Below, piece after piece: positions 10,588 to 21,529 of a DNA stretch of 64,000 nucleotides (positions are counted from its first letter, which is position 1; every line of letters starts with the position of its first letter). This DNA comes from Omphiscola glabra (taxonomy: Eukaryota > Mollusca > Gastropoda > Lymnaeidae), in contig OZ024798.1 in NCBI GenBank assembly GCA_964017045.1, forward strand, positions 26,631,847 to 26,695,846. The letters run 5' to 3'. A program made the translations under genes and the position numbers. The notes below the pieces were generated by a model. The model was not told the origin of the DNA. It worked only from the letters and a program-made list of their open reading frames with translations, and searched no databases.

Positions 10588-12335
10588 CATCTTCGAACAG
10601 AAGTGTCCTTGAGAATTCGTTTATAAACTACCAAGCAGACTTCCGGTTAGATGGGATTCGTTTACATGTTTCAGTGAGAAGGAATATTTCTTTGAATATG
10701 ATATTATCAGTCTAACAAGTTCTCAACAAACTGTGATTTATAAACTAAAATGTCACCATTACTGGTCAAGGGAATATCGAAAAGTGACTGTCACCAACAT
10801 ATTGAGCTAAATATGCGATTCCTGGGTTTGTACTGCATTGTTGATCTTCGGCGCCATGTTTGTTCTTGGTTTTTAACGACATTGTTATCGGCGTCAGATC
10901 GACTTCGGGACTCCATCTCCGGATTTTAAAGTTTGGGTGTACTCCCGTATTCTTACCATAGCTTCCCGCATTTAATTTGAAGATTTATATCAGTAATTAT
11001 TCATCATTTTCACGATTTTTTGAACAATTTCGGTATTCATAAATTTTGCGTGTCAGCCATCTTGTTGCTAACCGGAAGCTCGTCAATTAACATAATTCAT
11101 ACTTTTATTTTCCTTCTAGAAAGTCGAATACAATTCAATTGGAACAAATCTACCCATTTCTATTTCGCACTCCAAACTCTTATCAACGAAAACAAAAATT
11201 CGACCAGATTTCCGTTGGACCGAATTTCGGTTTGACCAAATTTCCGATCGACCAAATGTATGTACGACCAAACTTCCGCGGACCAAATTTCTTTCAAACA
11301 AATTTCCGGGTGCGTTTTTATACACCTGATAGAATTCGTATAGAAAACAAATTAATTAAAAAGACTTGGTGCTTTGGCTCCATTCGGTATAAACCAAATT
11401 CACAATGTTTACATAGCCGCCATGTCTTTCTTTATTTCCCATTTGGTTTTTATATTGTACTTCCGCACACTTTCTTTCCATTCTTCTGATCTTTGTTTTC
11501 CTGTGCCCTTTATTATTCTTATTCTTTTCTTTCATTTGCAGCTATTTAGTAGAATATATATATATCATGTACATTTTATTTATAATTTTTATATTCATAT
11601 ACATTGGTAGTACTGATGAAGGCATAAGCCGAAACGTTTGTATATTGTGTAATCATAGTTGATGCTCAACATCAATTTATTTCAGTTACAAAAATGGCTT
11701 GTGTCTCTCATTAGTGAAAAATCAGGTAATGGGTACAAAAATAAGAGGCCAGATTTTACCCAGACAGACAAAGTTGAAAGATTAATAACAGCATCTAAAA
11801 ATATTTTTTAAACTTTAACCAAATGATTGAAACGATGTGCAATAATCGAAATATTATTACTTTATCAGAACCCGTTTCTTGTGTTAGCTCATACCGACCT
11901 CCTCCCACCGCCATCCCCTACCTCGACATGTCACTGTATCATATATAACAATGGGATCAAATGGATCAACTCCCAATAAAAATAAATAACTCCGAGTGAC
12001 AGACAAAATATAGAACCTACCTGGCACAAACCTTGTAGTATGTCTGCCAGAGCGAGGGAGAGCACAAGCACGTGCAGACATGCAGACTTCTGTCTTTTCA
12101 AACGGTGTTTCGACACCCATATGACGCAGCCGTTCCCCAAGGTCGAGACCAGCAAACAACAGCTCAAGAAAACAGCTTCAAATATTTGAAAATTTGACAA
12201 AGGTTTGATCCCAGCGTACTCTTGGAAGGGGATTCCCCACTTGCCGGTCGTGAAAACAGATTCATTAAGAAACTTATTTTTAGAATAATTGTTCTCATTC
12301 TGACCTGCGGCGTAAATGTACTTTACTGTGGTCAT
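1422..12335 (-). CDS. orphan class A (rhodopsin-like) GPCR, five exons, C-terminal tail missing
   Basis: Seven-transmembrane receptor of the plasma membrane, rebuilt from five exons (12335-12021, 5646-5513, 3129-2850, 2566-2408, 1538-1422). All have AG/GT borders and matching phases, giving 335 residues. Visible landmarks: sequons N16 and N24; TM1 with N68 (LGNG); TM2 LALAD with D98; ECL1 Trp (GEW); TM3 Cys125; E149-R150-F151 in place of DRY; TM4 W174; ECL2 Cys197, the expected disulphide partner of Cys125; TM5 P222; TM6 P281 (LTP); TM7 NSCVNPFVY with P319. Position 3.32 is Arg, not Asp, so an aminergic ligand is unlikely. The toggle Trp 6.48 is Leu. The ligand is unknown. The start ATG is the only one in frame ahead of TM1. 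The last exon ends on a donor, so a tail exon must lie further downstream (lower coordinates), in the window edge or beyond it. The family call is secure; the subfamily is not. Confidence 0.85.
1903..2099 (+). mobile_element. SPIN-like nonautonomous hAT element, copy 1
   Basis: 197 bp between perfect 8-bp duplications atctatag (1895-1902, 2100-2107). TIRs CAGCGTTTCTCAACC and GGTTGAGAACCACTG; the interior holds GGGTCGCGACCCC and ATTAAAGGGTCGCGGC. This matches my memory of the SPIN family consensus. Lies in the last seen intron of the GPCR gene. Confidence 0.85.
2168..2415. repeat. degenerate CA-rich repeat (ACACACCAACAC, CTATCCCGACAC)
   Basis: Interspersed short motifs, notably CCTACATCTATCCCGACAC variants. 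It abuts GPCR exon 4, and its last unit overlaps the exon's donor (acctacatctatccc). Confidence 0.75.
2408..2566 (-). CDS. GPCR exon 4 (ICL3, TM6)
   Basis: 159 nt, phase 0 at both ends, acceptor gtcaacag, donor gtaggt. Codes residues 244-296: a basic ICL3 end (RRRRGRR) and TM6 with F6.44 and P6.50, but Leu at 6.48. Confidence 0.84.
2567..2849. other. GPCR intron 3, nothing else seen
   Basis: AT-rich unique-looking DNA between exons 4 and 3. Confidence 0.7.
2850..3129 (-). CDS. GPCR exon 3 (ICL2, TM4, ECL2, TM5)
   Basis: 280 nt. The first base completes the Arg of ERF, then 93 codons follow. Acceptor cttcttag, donor gtaatc. Includes TM4 with W174, ECL2 Cys197 and TM5 with P222; the Tyr usual at 5.58 is Asn. 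Confidence 0.87.
3130..3984. other. GPCR intron 2, unassigned part
   Basis: AT-rich, with a G11 tract near 3480 and poly-T runs. No gene seen. Confidence 0.6.
3985..5505 (+). mobile_element. L2/CR1-like non-LTR retrotransposon remnant, RT active site deleted
   Basis: Reverse-transcriptase-like reading frames with several stops: RPVSNLSFLSKVIEKLV, LDLSAAFDTVDH, AWFRSFLSDRTQVV, then a jump straight to a segment with LSKLKLNDDKTEALLI, and the C-terminal part LSRLDYCNSLLSG and LLHSLHWLPIQ. The block that would hold GVPQGSVLGP and YADD is missing between about 4450 and 4470, so it cannot reverse transcribe. The 3' end has a short stem (cagcgc ... gcgctatataag) and finishes in an AAT repeat rather than poly(A), typical of L2/CR1. 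It lies in GPCR intron 2, opposite in strand, and its end reaches the donor of exon 2. Confidence 0.82.
5513..5646 (-). CDS. GPCR exon 2 (ECL1, TM3)
   Basis: 134 nt, preceded by ctctag and followed by gtcagt. Codes residues 106-149 and two bases of R150. It contains the conserved ECL1 Trp, Cys 3.25 and the end of TM3 (ICTLAIIAME). An L2/CR1-like retrotransposon ends a few bases beyond the donor. Confidence 0.85.
5647..6296. other. GPCR intron 1, short local repeats
   Basis: Contains three diverged copies of a ~60-bp unit (CATTTACTGGTATATTGTTA, 5740-5905) and a region with GAACGAAAGTTCGC. No gene. Confidence 0.6.
6297..6490. mobile_element. hAT-type MITE (TIR CAATGTTCCCTTTAA)
   Basis: The left end caatgttccctttaag and the right end ccttagagggaagattg are inverted repeats. 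Flanks catgtgag and cgtgtgag agree at 7 of 8. The left half is very GC-rich (GCGCGGCTGCGCGGCCGC). Sits in GPCR intron 1. Confidence 0.75.
6680..10375 (-). mobile_element. CR1-like non-LTR retrotransposon, nearly complete, inactivated
   Basis: Single fused polyprotein in sections. 10374-9517: hydrophobic lead, then GDVHMNPGP (10077-10051, 2A-like) and a PHD-type finger (CGLC, CDTC, FHLLC, CPLC), then the start of an APE endonuclease (LLNINCRS). After a frameshift near 9517-9590, 9430-7328: APE motifs AGDFNCPDIDW and SILDLIFTS, a SVH in place of the usual SDH, then RT motifs LDFSKAFDTVPH, SGVPQGTVLGP and FADD (7603-7592). After a second shift at the A-run 7322-7331, the C-terminal domain reaches about 6760. 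One in-frame TGA at 8554-8552 also interrupts it. Inserted in GPCR intron 1, same strand as the gene. Confidence 0.88.
7330..9430 (-). pseudogene. CR1-like pol: APE endonuclease plus reverse transcriptase, one internal TGA
   Basis: The frame runs from 9430 to about 7330 with a single in-frame TGA at 8554-8552, which follows RRELRRGE. Endonuclease motifs GGGVFI and AGDFN lie upstream of the stop. Downstream come the thumb-adjacent linker, LKPNKAPGPDCIPN, the palm with FADD, and SPHINNI before the frameshift. Recent insertion is suggested by the small number of lesions. Confidence 0.82.
10386..11597. other. GPCR intron 1, unassigned, with degenerate CGACCAAATTTCCG motifs
   Basis: 11135-11310 has repeated (GA)CCAAATTTCCG motifs. 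A 40-bp piece (GAACAAATCTACCCATTTCT) is shared with 6630-6675, so an unnamed repeat family is present. No gene. Confidence 0.5.
10532..10585. repeat. (AT)n microsatellite
   Basis: About 27 AT units. Confidence 0.95.
11598..11656 (+). ncRNA. candidate hammerhead ribozyme core (Penelope/retrozyme type)
   Basis: Contains CTGATGA (11613-11619), a short stem II GGC-ATAA-GCC (11621-11630), GAAAC (11631-11635), a tiny stem III loop GTTT and a GTA cleavage triplet ending at 11642. Flanks can pair as helix I: ..GTAGTA before the core with TATTGT after GTA, several pairs being G-U, then a loop and more pairing. One extra A sits between CTGATGA and stem II, which weakens the model. Minimal hammerheads of this form are known in Penelope-like elements; no RT frame is attached here. 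Confidence 0.5.
12021..12335 (-). CDS. GPCR exon 1 (N-terminus, TM1, TM2)
   Basis: Codes residues 1-105: a short glycosylated N-terminus, TM1 (about 51-74) and most of TM2 ending LALADILQG. It ends in CAG followed by the donor gtaggt, phase 0. An upstream non-coding exon cannot be excluded. Confidence 0.82.
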
Positions 12336-12607
12336 TTGGTCAGTTCATCTGGTGGAAAGCATAAGAAAGGTAACAGGGTATGGATAATTATGACTTGTGC
12401 ACTAAGGACATTGGTAATCATGGCGTGTGTAATCGGGACATGTGTAAAAAGGACATGTGTAATCATTACTTGGGCAGTCGCGACTTGTGGAGAGAAGAAT
12501 GTGTCGTCAGGAATCATGAGATTCGTCATCAGGACTTGTGTAATCAGAAATAATCAATAGCTATGGAATTTCTGACCTATACCCCTCCACCGGGGCACAA
12601 CTGATAG

Positions 12608-12610
<3 letters not shown>

Positions 12611-12658
<48 letters not shown>
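12611..12658. repeat. (AT)n microsatellite
   Basis: About 24 AT units, just upstream of the GPCR start and followed by a G17-like tract near 12717. Confidence 0.95.
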
Positions 12659-12659
<1 letters not shown>

Positions 12660-12661
<2 letters not shown>

Positions 12662-13425
12662 TTTTATTGCAATGTGCCTATATATATTTTACCTATGCAC
12701 TAATGGGGAAATTTGTGGGGGGGGGGGGGGGGGTAATATTGGGAAGGCTGCACCTATTGGTACATTTGTACCTGAATTGAGAGGTTGGGATTAAAATACA
12801 ATTTAAAATATTTTTGTTGGGTTTGTAAGACCAAATGAGGTATCAAATGAAAGATAATTGAATGTACTATACGATTGTAAACTTAATTTTTCATTTTAAC
12901 TAAAATAAACTACTACTAAAATATCCAAAATAAAAACGTTACCTTAATTTCTTTTGTGTTGCCTTTTTGTTGAAAGTTTTCCCTAGCCGTGGGTTCCTTT
13001 TGTTCTGTCCGACTTTGCCGTAAGTTCTAATCACACCTACGTGGTCAGTGATCAATAATTCCTAACATTTGATTCTTATACTATCAAGCTGTCTCTCTTC
13101 GGAAAGAACCAAAGAATCTGGGTTGAAGCTCTTCGTCTAAGCTGCTCCTCCCCACCCCCTTTCCCATTTCTGGCCACTCACTCGCGAGGTGGGTATCGTC
13201 TTGCTTTAAAAGTGACAGCAGACGAGATGCGTTTTTCACAGACGTCACACACTGTACGTCAATGACAACGCTTGCACCGATTTCTCAGTGCAACTCCGTT
13301 GTGAGTTTTTTTTTTTTTTTTTTTTTTGTTGTTTGTTTTGTTTTGTTTTTTTTAACCCTCGAACTTTGGGTGGGTATGAAAGTGAAAGGAAATGACCGGG
13401 ACATACTGAAGTGACGGTCTAAGCC
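12660..13425. other. upstream of GPCR exon 1; no gene recognised
   Basis: Contains a G17-like tract (about 12717), AT-rich DNA and a moderately GC-rich stretch (13130-13300). Promoter position not identifiable. Confidence 0.5.
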
Positions 13426-13616
13426 CAGTGTTCGGCAAATCGCGACTCGCGAGCCGCATGCGGCTTTTAACGACCTGAGTGCGGCCCGACCATAAATCAG
13501 TTTTGACTCCGAAAAAACGTGGTTCTTGAAAAGAAATTTGGCTCTCAAATTTTTTTTTTAATCGTCCTGCTGATGATTTTTTGGGCTCTTTTGACGAATG
13601 CGTTTGCCGACCACTG
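13426..13616. mobile_element. hAT-type MITE, CAGTG(G)TCGGCAAA family, copy 1
   Basis: Ends cagtgttcggcaaa and gtttgccgaccactg. The interior, with gagccgcatgcggc, matches 45847-46031. The flanking duplication is weak (gtctaagc near 13417, ggttaagc after 13616). Confidence 0.75.
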
Positions 13617-14259
13617 GGTTAAGCTAAAAGCCAATGAGGCACGTGACAACTTTGGTAATATATCAATTATCCCAATGAACTATAATTTCTTTTTTTCAAA
13701 AAGAGTGTTCCACAGACAGAAGAGCTCTCCGTTTAACCACAAACACAAGTTTATTTGTGAACACCCATCGTTAAAGTTTAAAAAAGACTTCAATTTTGTC
13801 ACTTCTGTCACTTCACATCTGCCACATTTTTTTAAAACCCTGGAGATGGCGTTTACTGATCAGTTTCTTAAAGAACAATCTTTGGACAATCTGATTTTCT
13901 GTAAATATATATCTCTACATATAAATATACATACAATGTATGATACATATAAAAGTTGAAGTTTTACAATTGTATGGTATTGTATTTCTATTACCAAAGA
14001 AAATAATACCTACGAATTTGAAGTTAAATTGAATCAGATTTAAGGGTCACTAAACAAAGTTAACTTTTAGTCATTATCGTCTACATGCCTTAAGAACAAG
14101 GGGAAAATATTGTCATAACTGAACAAAAGATGATGTTTTTCTTCTTCTTCACTTCTATATATATTAAGGGCCCACGATCAATTTATTGATCATTATGGCT
14201 CGTATGAATGTAGATGGGATTTGCAACGTTTCTGTGCCTGGTGTTGATGAGGATATTTC

Positions 14260-14520
14260 ACTGGTAACAAGAGTAATTGAGTGAGGGTATCATGCACTGG
14301 GGTCGGGTGGGGGAAAGGCCTGAGGCAATAGACGCAAATGAGTCAAGTGTTGTCGCCTCATCTGTTCCTTTTGAAAGATTGTTCCAGTCCTTGATTGTCT
14401 TTGGTAGGAATGAGCAGTTCCTATACTGGCTTCTCGCTGGTATGAGCCGGAAATGCCTGTCATGGCCTCGTCGCTGTTTATGGGGGAGAGGGACGAGTTT
14501 CTGTTAAATGCCAGTGCCTT
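14260..14520 (-). mobile_element. CR1-like retrotransposon 3' coding fragment
   Basis: The minus strand reads RRGHDRHFRLIPARSQYRN, then CSFLPKTIKDWNNL and DSFASIASGLSP, the conserved C-terminal end of CR1-like pol (compare SFFPRTIIAWNNLD and ESFKAALAS in the copy at 6760-7180). Only this end is left, as expected from 5'-truncated insertion. Confidence 0.7.
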
Positions 14521-17484
14521 TTCATTGGCATAACATCAGTATTGTGTTGTTTTATTTATATATTCTAATATAATTATTTTTAATGTATTGAATAATAAAA
14601 TTATTTCTGTATATGATTGGTTCATCGTGGTGGATGGGTAAAGTATTATGCACTTTTTTTTAGTATGGATGTTCCATTGGCAATTCAAACTGACTGCAGG
14701 AGAGGAATGGTTAGTTCGTAAAAAATGAGTGTCTACATCAAGGCATTACCCTCTTATGCATTTATGCCCCTAATAATAGTAATCTAGTTGTCTGGAATTC
14801 CTTCAAAAAAACTTAATGAATTTCAAAAGCTACAAAACTGACACCACGAATATCGAAAGTCACCTTTGATGTCTCGTTGAAGAGCTTGTGGGTCTGGTGT
14901 CTCGTTGGAGAGCTTGTGGGTTAGGGTTGTTGTTGTTTTTTTGAAGAGTCTCTGTCATTGGAGTGAAAGCGGCCTATGTTGAAGCCTATTTATGAAATTG
15001 AAGGACTAGATGATCGCCCAAAGCGTATTCAACTTAATGCCAAGAAATGTGCTAAAATGAAAGTAGATCAATATAGGGCCTATTACCAAAAACCATAACG
15101 ATTTTCTTAACATCTTAACGAACTATCTAAAATCTGATCCTGAGACAAGCCAGGGGGGGTTTTAAACGTTGTGGGTTGTTAATGACAACACAGAGAGAAG
15201 CGTTTCTCGCATGCAGGGGTTTAACGGCATCATAGCTGGGGAGGATGGAACAGAAAGCATGCTTGCTACAGGTTTGTACAGGAGACTGGTCGGCGTTGTC
15301 CGGACTGTAAGAAAACAACACAGGCCACCAAATGCTAAATACACGAGATTTTCATTCTAAAAGTGAGTGTAAAGTGCTATGTTGTTTGTATGTAATTGTG
15401 TGTAGACCTAATAGAAAAAGTTTGAAGTGCATTTGATTGGTCAATACTTCAAGGCTGTTCAGATACCTTGTCAATGAAGAAACGTCAATTATGTTGACCA
15501 ATTATTATGTTGATATATTTTGCTGATTCTGATGCAAAACAAAATACTCTTCTTGAATCCGCCACTGAAGAAACGTACAACTTTACTTACAACAAAGATG
15601 AAAGCAAAGCCAAAATATTTTGTTTCACTTATTTTATTCTCAGTATATTTTTTTTTAAACGACCTTAAATTAAAAGAAGAAATCGGCAACTACAGATAAC
15701 TAGATTATATCGAACATTTGTACATTGTAATAACAAGCGGTGCTCACACAATTTTTCACCATAGTTATATATACCCGACAGGAACAGTTTTAAACCAAAA
15801 CGGCTTTTTAAAAAAATATTTGTTTTGAACATCTCAATAAACTTATGATAATCCTAAGTGAGGACCCTTTAGATTGGACACTGTTAACATTTGTGTGTTG
15901 TTTTTTCAATAGTTAAGTAAGAAAGAAGCGAAATAGGGGATTACAAAATCTAAGAATATGAACAGTTTTGAATTTTTGTTAACCAGGTCAAGTGGCAGCA
16001 GGAGAGTTGGCCTAATAACAACGTTTTCACTGTGAATGTTGTAAGATATGGACATTATGGGGAGGGGGGGGGGGTAATTTTACTGTAAGAGAAGATGTTA
16101 TTTTACTGTAAGAGAAAAAGACCAATGACCACAATAAATAGACGTCTGAGAAAAGAAAGACTTTGGTGCACAATAAATAGAAAGGCAGATTTAATTTAGA
16201 TAGTTTTTTTTTTAATATACAAAATGGAGAGCAGGGATTTTTAAAAGAGTAATTTAACATTAGATCATCATCATTCTGATCTAGGGGCCATTTGGGCCGT
16301 GTGCCCCTGGCCTAATCTTAGATGTAAGTTCACAACGTTAACGTTCCCAAAGATGTTACAGCTTCAGAAGCTGACGTTTCCACATAACTAGCTTCTAGTA
16401 GTTCCCTCCCTCAGACTTGCATATTCCTGTAGGTATTTTACAACAGACAATAGGCTTGAATAGGACCTTATTCTCAGCGATTCACCTTACGATTAGTGAT
16501 TCCTAGTAATAATAATCTAAATTACTCTAGTCCTCATTAAATACAGTTTACGACTTTTACAGCTTAAAACGTATTTAATTCTAAGTTGAAAATACAATAT
16601 ATTAAACAATTTAAATGAACTTAACCATATGCTAATATAAGTTATGGCATGGTCAACTAAAAGAATCTTACTACATTAATTATTATGATTTTCAATTTAA
16701 ACAATAAAATAACAATTACTTGACATACATGTCATTTGGAACAAATAACATGTACACATGACCTGATCATAAAAATTCTGAACAAATCAGTTTATGAAGT
16801 CATCACAAAGATGGAAGTCAACAAGTTAGCACCAGGAATTGCACACGGAACAGAGAACTGGAGAATCAACTTGTCCTTAAAGCCAGACTGACTTTGTCAT
16901 TTTAAGAATTTCTATTTTGTTCATTACTTTTGTGTCGAGATGTTGAGTCACAGGCAAAGTATCTAATGTCAGAAACTTATGTAGTGTCCATGGGCGTTCT
17001 GGTGATAAACTATGTCTGTCAGATGTTTGTCTACACCACTTTAGCGGGTTTGATTGGAATATCATATATTGCTGGAATATATTTACCATCCACGCTGGGA
17101 TATTCTAATCCTTACTCAACTTGTTGCCATGTGCCGATAATAAAAAAATATGACAGAAACATATTCTCTGACAAAGTTGTGTCAAACACAAACAATAATG
17201 GCACTGCACTGGAAAACTTTAATCTTTAAATAATATAATGGAGATTGAGGAGAGGGGGGGGGGACGGACGATGACACAAAAAACAAAAGAAGATATTAAA
17301 TATATTTTGGTCACTTAAACCACATTGGAATCTAAGAAAAAACAGTATATATTATGCTCTGGTCCATATGAAATAACAATCTGAAGTCTCACGCATACAC
17401 ACTCCTTGTTTACAAATTACTCAATTTCATATTGTCATTAAAACCAACACAAAACCGAATACCTTGTTTACATGTGGACACAAA
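14521..17484. other. unassigned AT-rich intergenic DNA
   Basis: Only short ORFs without recognisable domains. A short repeat of GTCTCGTTGAAGAGCTTGTG occurs twice at 14872-14935. Poly-G tracts at about 16064 and 17252. Confidence 0.55.
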
Positions 17485-17880
17485 AACTCGCCTGCCTTTG
17501 AATGTTAACATAAAGTCAACTCGCCTGCCTTTGAATGTTAACATAAAGTCAACTCGCCTGCCTTTGAATGTTAACATAAAGTCAACTCACCTGCCTTTGA
17601 ATGTTAACATAAAGTCAACTCGCCTGCCTTTGAATGTTAACATAAAGTCAACTCACCTGCCTTTGAATGTTAACATAAAGTCAACTCACCTGCCTTTGAA
17701 TGTTAACATAAAGTCAACTCGCCTGCCTTTGAATGTTAACATAAAGTCAACTCGCCTGCCTTTGAATGATAACATAAAGTCAACTCGCCTGCCTTTGAAT
17801 GTTAACATAAAGTCAACTCACCTGCCTTTGAATGATAACATAAAGTCAACTCGCCTGCCTTTGAATGTTAACACAAAGTC
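17485..17880. repeat. 33-bp minisatellite, 12 units
   Basis: Unit starts AACTCGCCTGCCTTTGAATG. 396 bp is exactly 12 x 33. Units alternate CGCC/CACC and GTTAAC/GATAAC variants. Open on the + strand (11-residue repeat), which I do not consider coding. Confidence 0.95.
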
Positions 17881-20070
17881 AAAAGAAATATTTCTGCTGT
17901 AATATTCTAAACCACTTCAAAATTCCATGTAAATAAAAAAAATGAACTCTTTAACGATGTGAGCAAACAATGGGGCTGAAAACCAACGCTAAAAATAAGA
18001 TGCTGTAAAGTCTCTCATGATGCAAACTTGCGGACCGATTCATGGTTTGGATTAATTATTAAATGTCGCGGAAAACACATATATGGAAAATATAACCACA
18101 ACTTAACAAATATTCACATCAATAAATATTGATCAAAACACATACTGGCAATGTAATTAGGTCTTGGAGCCCTGTAGGATCATGTGCCAAAATTATAGGT
18201 GTGTAATTATTTTCCTGTAACCTTTAATCTAAATGTTGTGGGGGGGCTGTTATAAACAGGTAAGTTCTATACCTTAGATTTTACGGTTGACTAAGGACTT
18301 TATCTCTGTGTACCGTAACCAGTGTACCATGTCAACACAACCCTAGAGAGAGAATATGACAATTGACACATATCAAAATAACACAGCCCAATCACAAATC
18401 ATGGTATTCACACACTCACACAATGCATAATTATGGCTTCACAGTATAAACAATAAATTTTGAGAGAAAAAAAGTTTGTAGTATAATTTATAACCATGTA
18501 AATATAATATTTGAAAAGGACATTTCCTAAACATGTGGTAAAATATTCCAAGGCAAATCACAGATGAATGACAATAAAAGGCAAACTAGCCTAGAAAAAG
18601 GTCACAGTAAAAAGTGGGGGTAAAAGATGTGCTAAAAAAAGCTACCTGAACAAAAGTGCTCACAGATTCCATCAATTTGATGCTCTTCAGATCCACATAA
18701 TAAATTCAACACAGAATTTCTCAAACAATGCAATGGCTTATCCCTGTGGAGAGAACATTTTATTCATTATACAAACATGGGTCCTAAGAAAAATTTTGAA
18801 CTGGATACAAACAGTCTCTAGTGGTGAGACACATTTTTATACCTGTTTCAAACACTGTCAAAGTGACAAGGGAGAAATCAGAACACTCCACATTGTTACA
18901 TCAATTTTGTGAGGATTTGCTGAAGGTAACTCAACATGCAATCAATGAGAGAACTTTTATGGGAACCAATGGTTGTTACAAGGCTATTGTTTGTTACAGG
19001 GTATTGGTTGTTACAAGACCTTTCATTGTCACAAGGCCATCTGATTGTTAAAGGGCTCTGACACTTACAAAACAGCTACAGGAATATAGTTTTCTCTGGT
19101 AAAAATGTTACGTTATTTCACCATAATAAATGATCACAACTGTATTTCAAATAGTTTCTATAAACCTGAAATCACAAGGAAAAACTGTGCAAGGACACAA
19201 ACCACGGCTTGCGTGTGTGTTTTGGTTGTGTCCATTATTAGTTCTTGACGTCTCCGGCTGTCCCATAAGATACTAACCGTTCCGAAGGCACTTTCGAATG
19301 TAGGTAATGTCTTAAATACAAAACACAGTCATGAGATTAATGTCAGTGTAGGATGGAAATGGACTCTCCATAAGAACACATTGTCAATGAAATAAATGAT
19401 TTAAAAAACAGGATGTGAAATCAATACATGACATGGCAAAAAATCATGACTTTAAAAGCATGTCATGAATTCTTTATTTTGAAATAAGGACAAGGGGAAA
19501 AAGCGACCACAAATAGGTTCACTGGCTGAAAGTAATGGCTACCAACATTCAGAGGCAAATCTTACTATTAAAGAGGGTTTGGGATGAAAGGTGGGGGAAA
19601 AAACGGTGAGGGACCCTTCTACAGAGTTTGCAGCTCAAGGCAAAGTAGGCTAAACTTTTCTAGCTGTTAAATTAAACAAATTGGAAATAATGCAGAGAAC
19701 GAATATTTTATACAACATTAATATTCAAGCATGTATAAAATAATTGGTATGTAACACATCAAATGTCATGCACATTATCAGAGAACTTATAACGTGAACA
19801 TCAGCCCATTTCTTAACATGGCATTTATTTCCTACAGTAAATCCCATGATATGTGGCAGAGCAGATGTCACATGACATGCGGGACAGCAATATATGTTTC
19901 AGCAATAAAAGGAAGATCTTTGAACAGCCCCGTATCAAACCAATGCTTGCATTCAGACATAAAAAAGTTCATCTCAGAAAAGTGATCAGTGGGATTATCA
20001 CTAGCATTAAAAAGTGAGTTTTAAGTTAACAACTAGGAAAGTAATATCAAACTAGACTTCAACATCAAAA
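17881..20070. other. unassigned AT-rich DNA
   Basis: Nothing recognised. 18950-19050 holds a weak repeat of GGTTGTTACAAGG type. Confidence 0.55.
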
Positions 20071-20649
20071 TGACATCAATAGGTAGTGTTGTTCTTACAT
20101 GACATCAATAGGTAGTGTTGTTCTTACATGACATCAATAGGTAGTGTCGTTCTTACATGACATCAATAGGTAGTGTTGTTCTTACATGACATCAATAGGT
20201 AGTGTTGTTCTTACATGACATCAATAGGTAGCGTTGTTCTTACATGACATCGATAGGTAGTGTCATTCTTACATGACATCAATAGGTAGTGTTGTTCTTA
20301 CATGACATCAATAGGTAGTGTCATTCTTACATGACAATAGGTAGTGTCGTTCTTACATGACATCAATAGGTAGTGTCGTTCTTACATGACATCAATAGGT
20401 AGTGCTGTTCTTACATGACATCGATAGGTAGTGTTGTTCTTACATGAAATCAATAGGTAGTGTTGTTCTTACATGACATCAATAGGTAGTGTTGTTCTTA
20501 CATGACATCAATAGGTAGTGTTGTTCTTAAATGACATCAATAGGTAGTGTCGTTCTTACATGACATCAATAGGTAGTGTTGTTCTTACATGACATCAATA
20601 GGTAGTGTTGTTCTTACATGACATCAATAGGTAGTGATGTTCTTACATG
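20071..20649. repeat. 29-bp minisatellite, about 20 units
   Basis: Unit starts TGACATCAATAGGTAGTG and ends TTCTTACA. One unit near 20333 is shortened. Confidence 0.95.
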
Positions 20650-21020
20650 TGACATTTTTTTAAGCATTTTATTTTATTGGCAATAATACAGACTAAAACA
20701 TTTTATATTATATCTTTAAAACAGGAATACCAAAAATAAAAATAACAATAACAAAGGAGATTGCAAAAAAATAAGGCTACCAGCTGGAGAGGATCTCAAA
20801 TGTGTAACAGGAGGTCAACCCAAATTAAAATTGTATGTTGCAACATGCAAAGGGAAACCACAATTAAATTCAGACTTATTTCCCCCTGCCTATAAATTAT
20901 ATGGACCTCAAACCTGCACACTTAGCTGTTATATGGTGAATACTCTGTCGTACTCTGTAACTCTGTAGATAACTCAGCTACATCCCATGCACTTTATTCT
21001 ACTCAAACGTTTTCCCCACA

Positions 21021-21215
21021 TGAACACAGTGCCACCAGCAGGCCGTGAACACAGTGCCACCAGCAGGCCTTGAACACAGTGCCACCAGCAGGCCGTGAAC
21101 ACAGTGCCACCAGCAGGCCGTGAACACAGTGCCACCAGCAGGCCATGAGCCATGAACACAACACACCAGCAGACCCTGAACACAGTGCCACCAGCAGACC
21201 GTGAACATAGCACAC
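21021..21215. repeat. 25-bp minisatellite, about 8 units
   Basis: Unit TGAACACAGTGCCACCAGCA plus GGCCG; later units diverge. Confidence 0.9.
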
Positions 21216-21529
21216 CAGCATGTGTGACCAGTAGCCAGCTGTTACATAACTAATGCAATAAAACAAGTTATTCGGCAAACAGTTCCTAAAATTAAAAATG
21301 TTAAAAAAAAGTTTGCCAATTTAAAAGAGGCTGTTGATGCAATATGAAACAAACCATGTGTCAATATTGTTTTGTTTTGGTTTTATTGACATCTCCTGAC
21401 AGTTCAATATTTAAAAACTACATTAAGGAATAGTTCTCTGACCAATAAAGGGCTTCAATCATGTAAGGAAAACAAAAATGTATGGCGTGAAAAAAATAAT
21501 AGCTGATTGAACATTAAATAACTGTAACA

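Noticed and set aside
15127..15360. Overlapping 60-64-codon ORFs on both strands
   Set aside because: No recognisable domain, no splice context; may be TE debris but cannot be supported.
16930..17229. 99-codon hydrophobic + ORF
   Set aside because: No homologous family recognised; AT-rich background produces such frames.
20071..20649. CRISPR-like direct repeats
   Set aside because: Units are contiguous without spacers, and the genome is eukaryotic; these are minisatellites.
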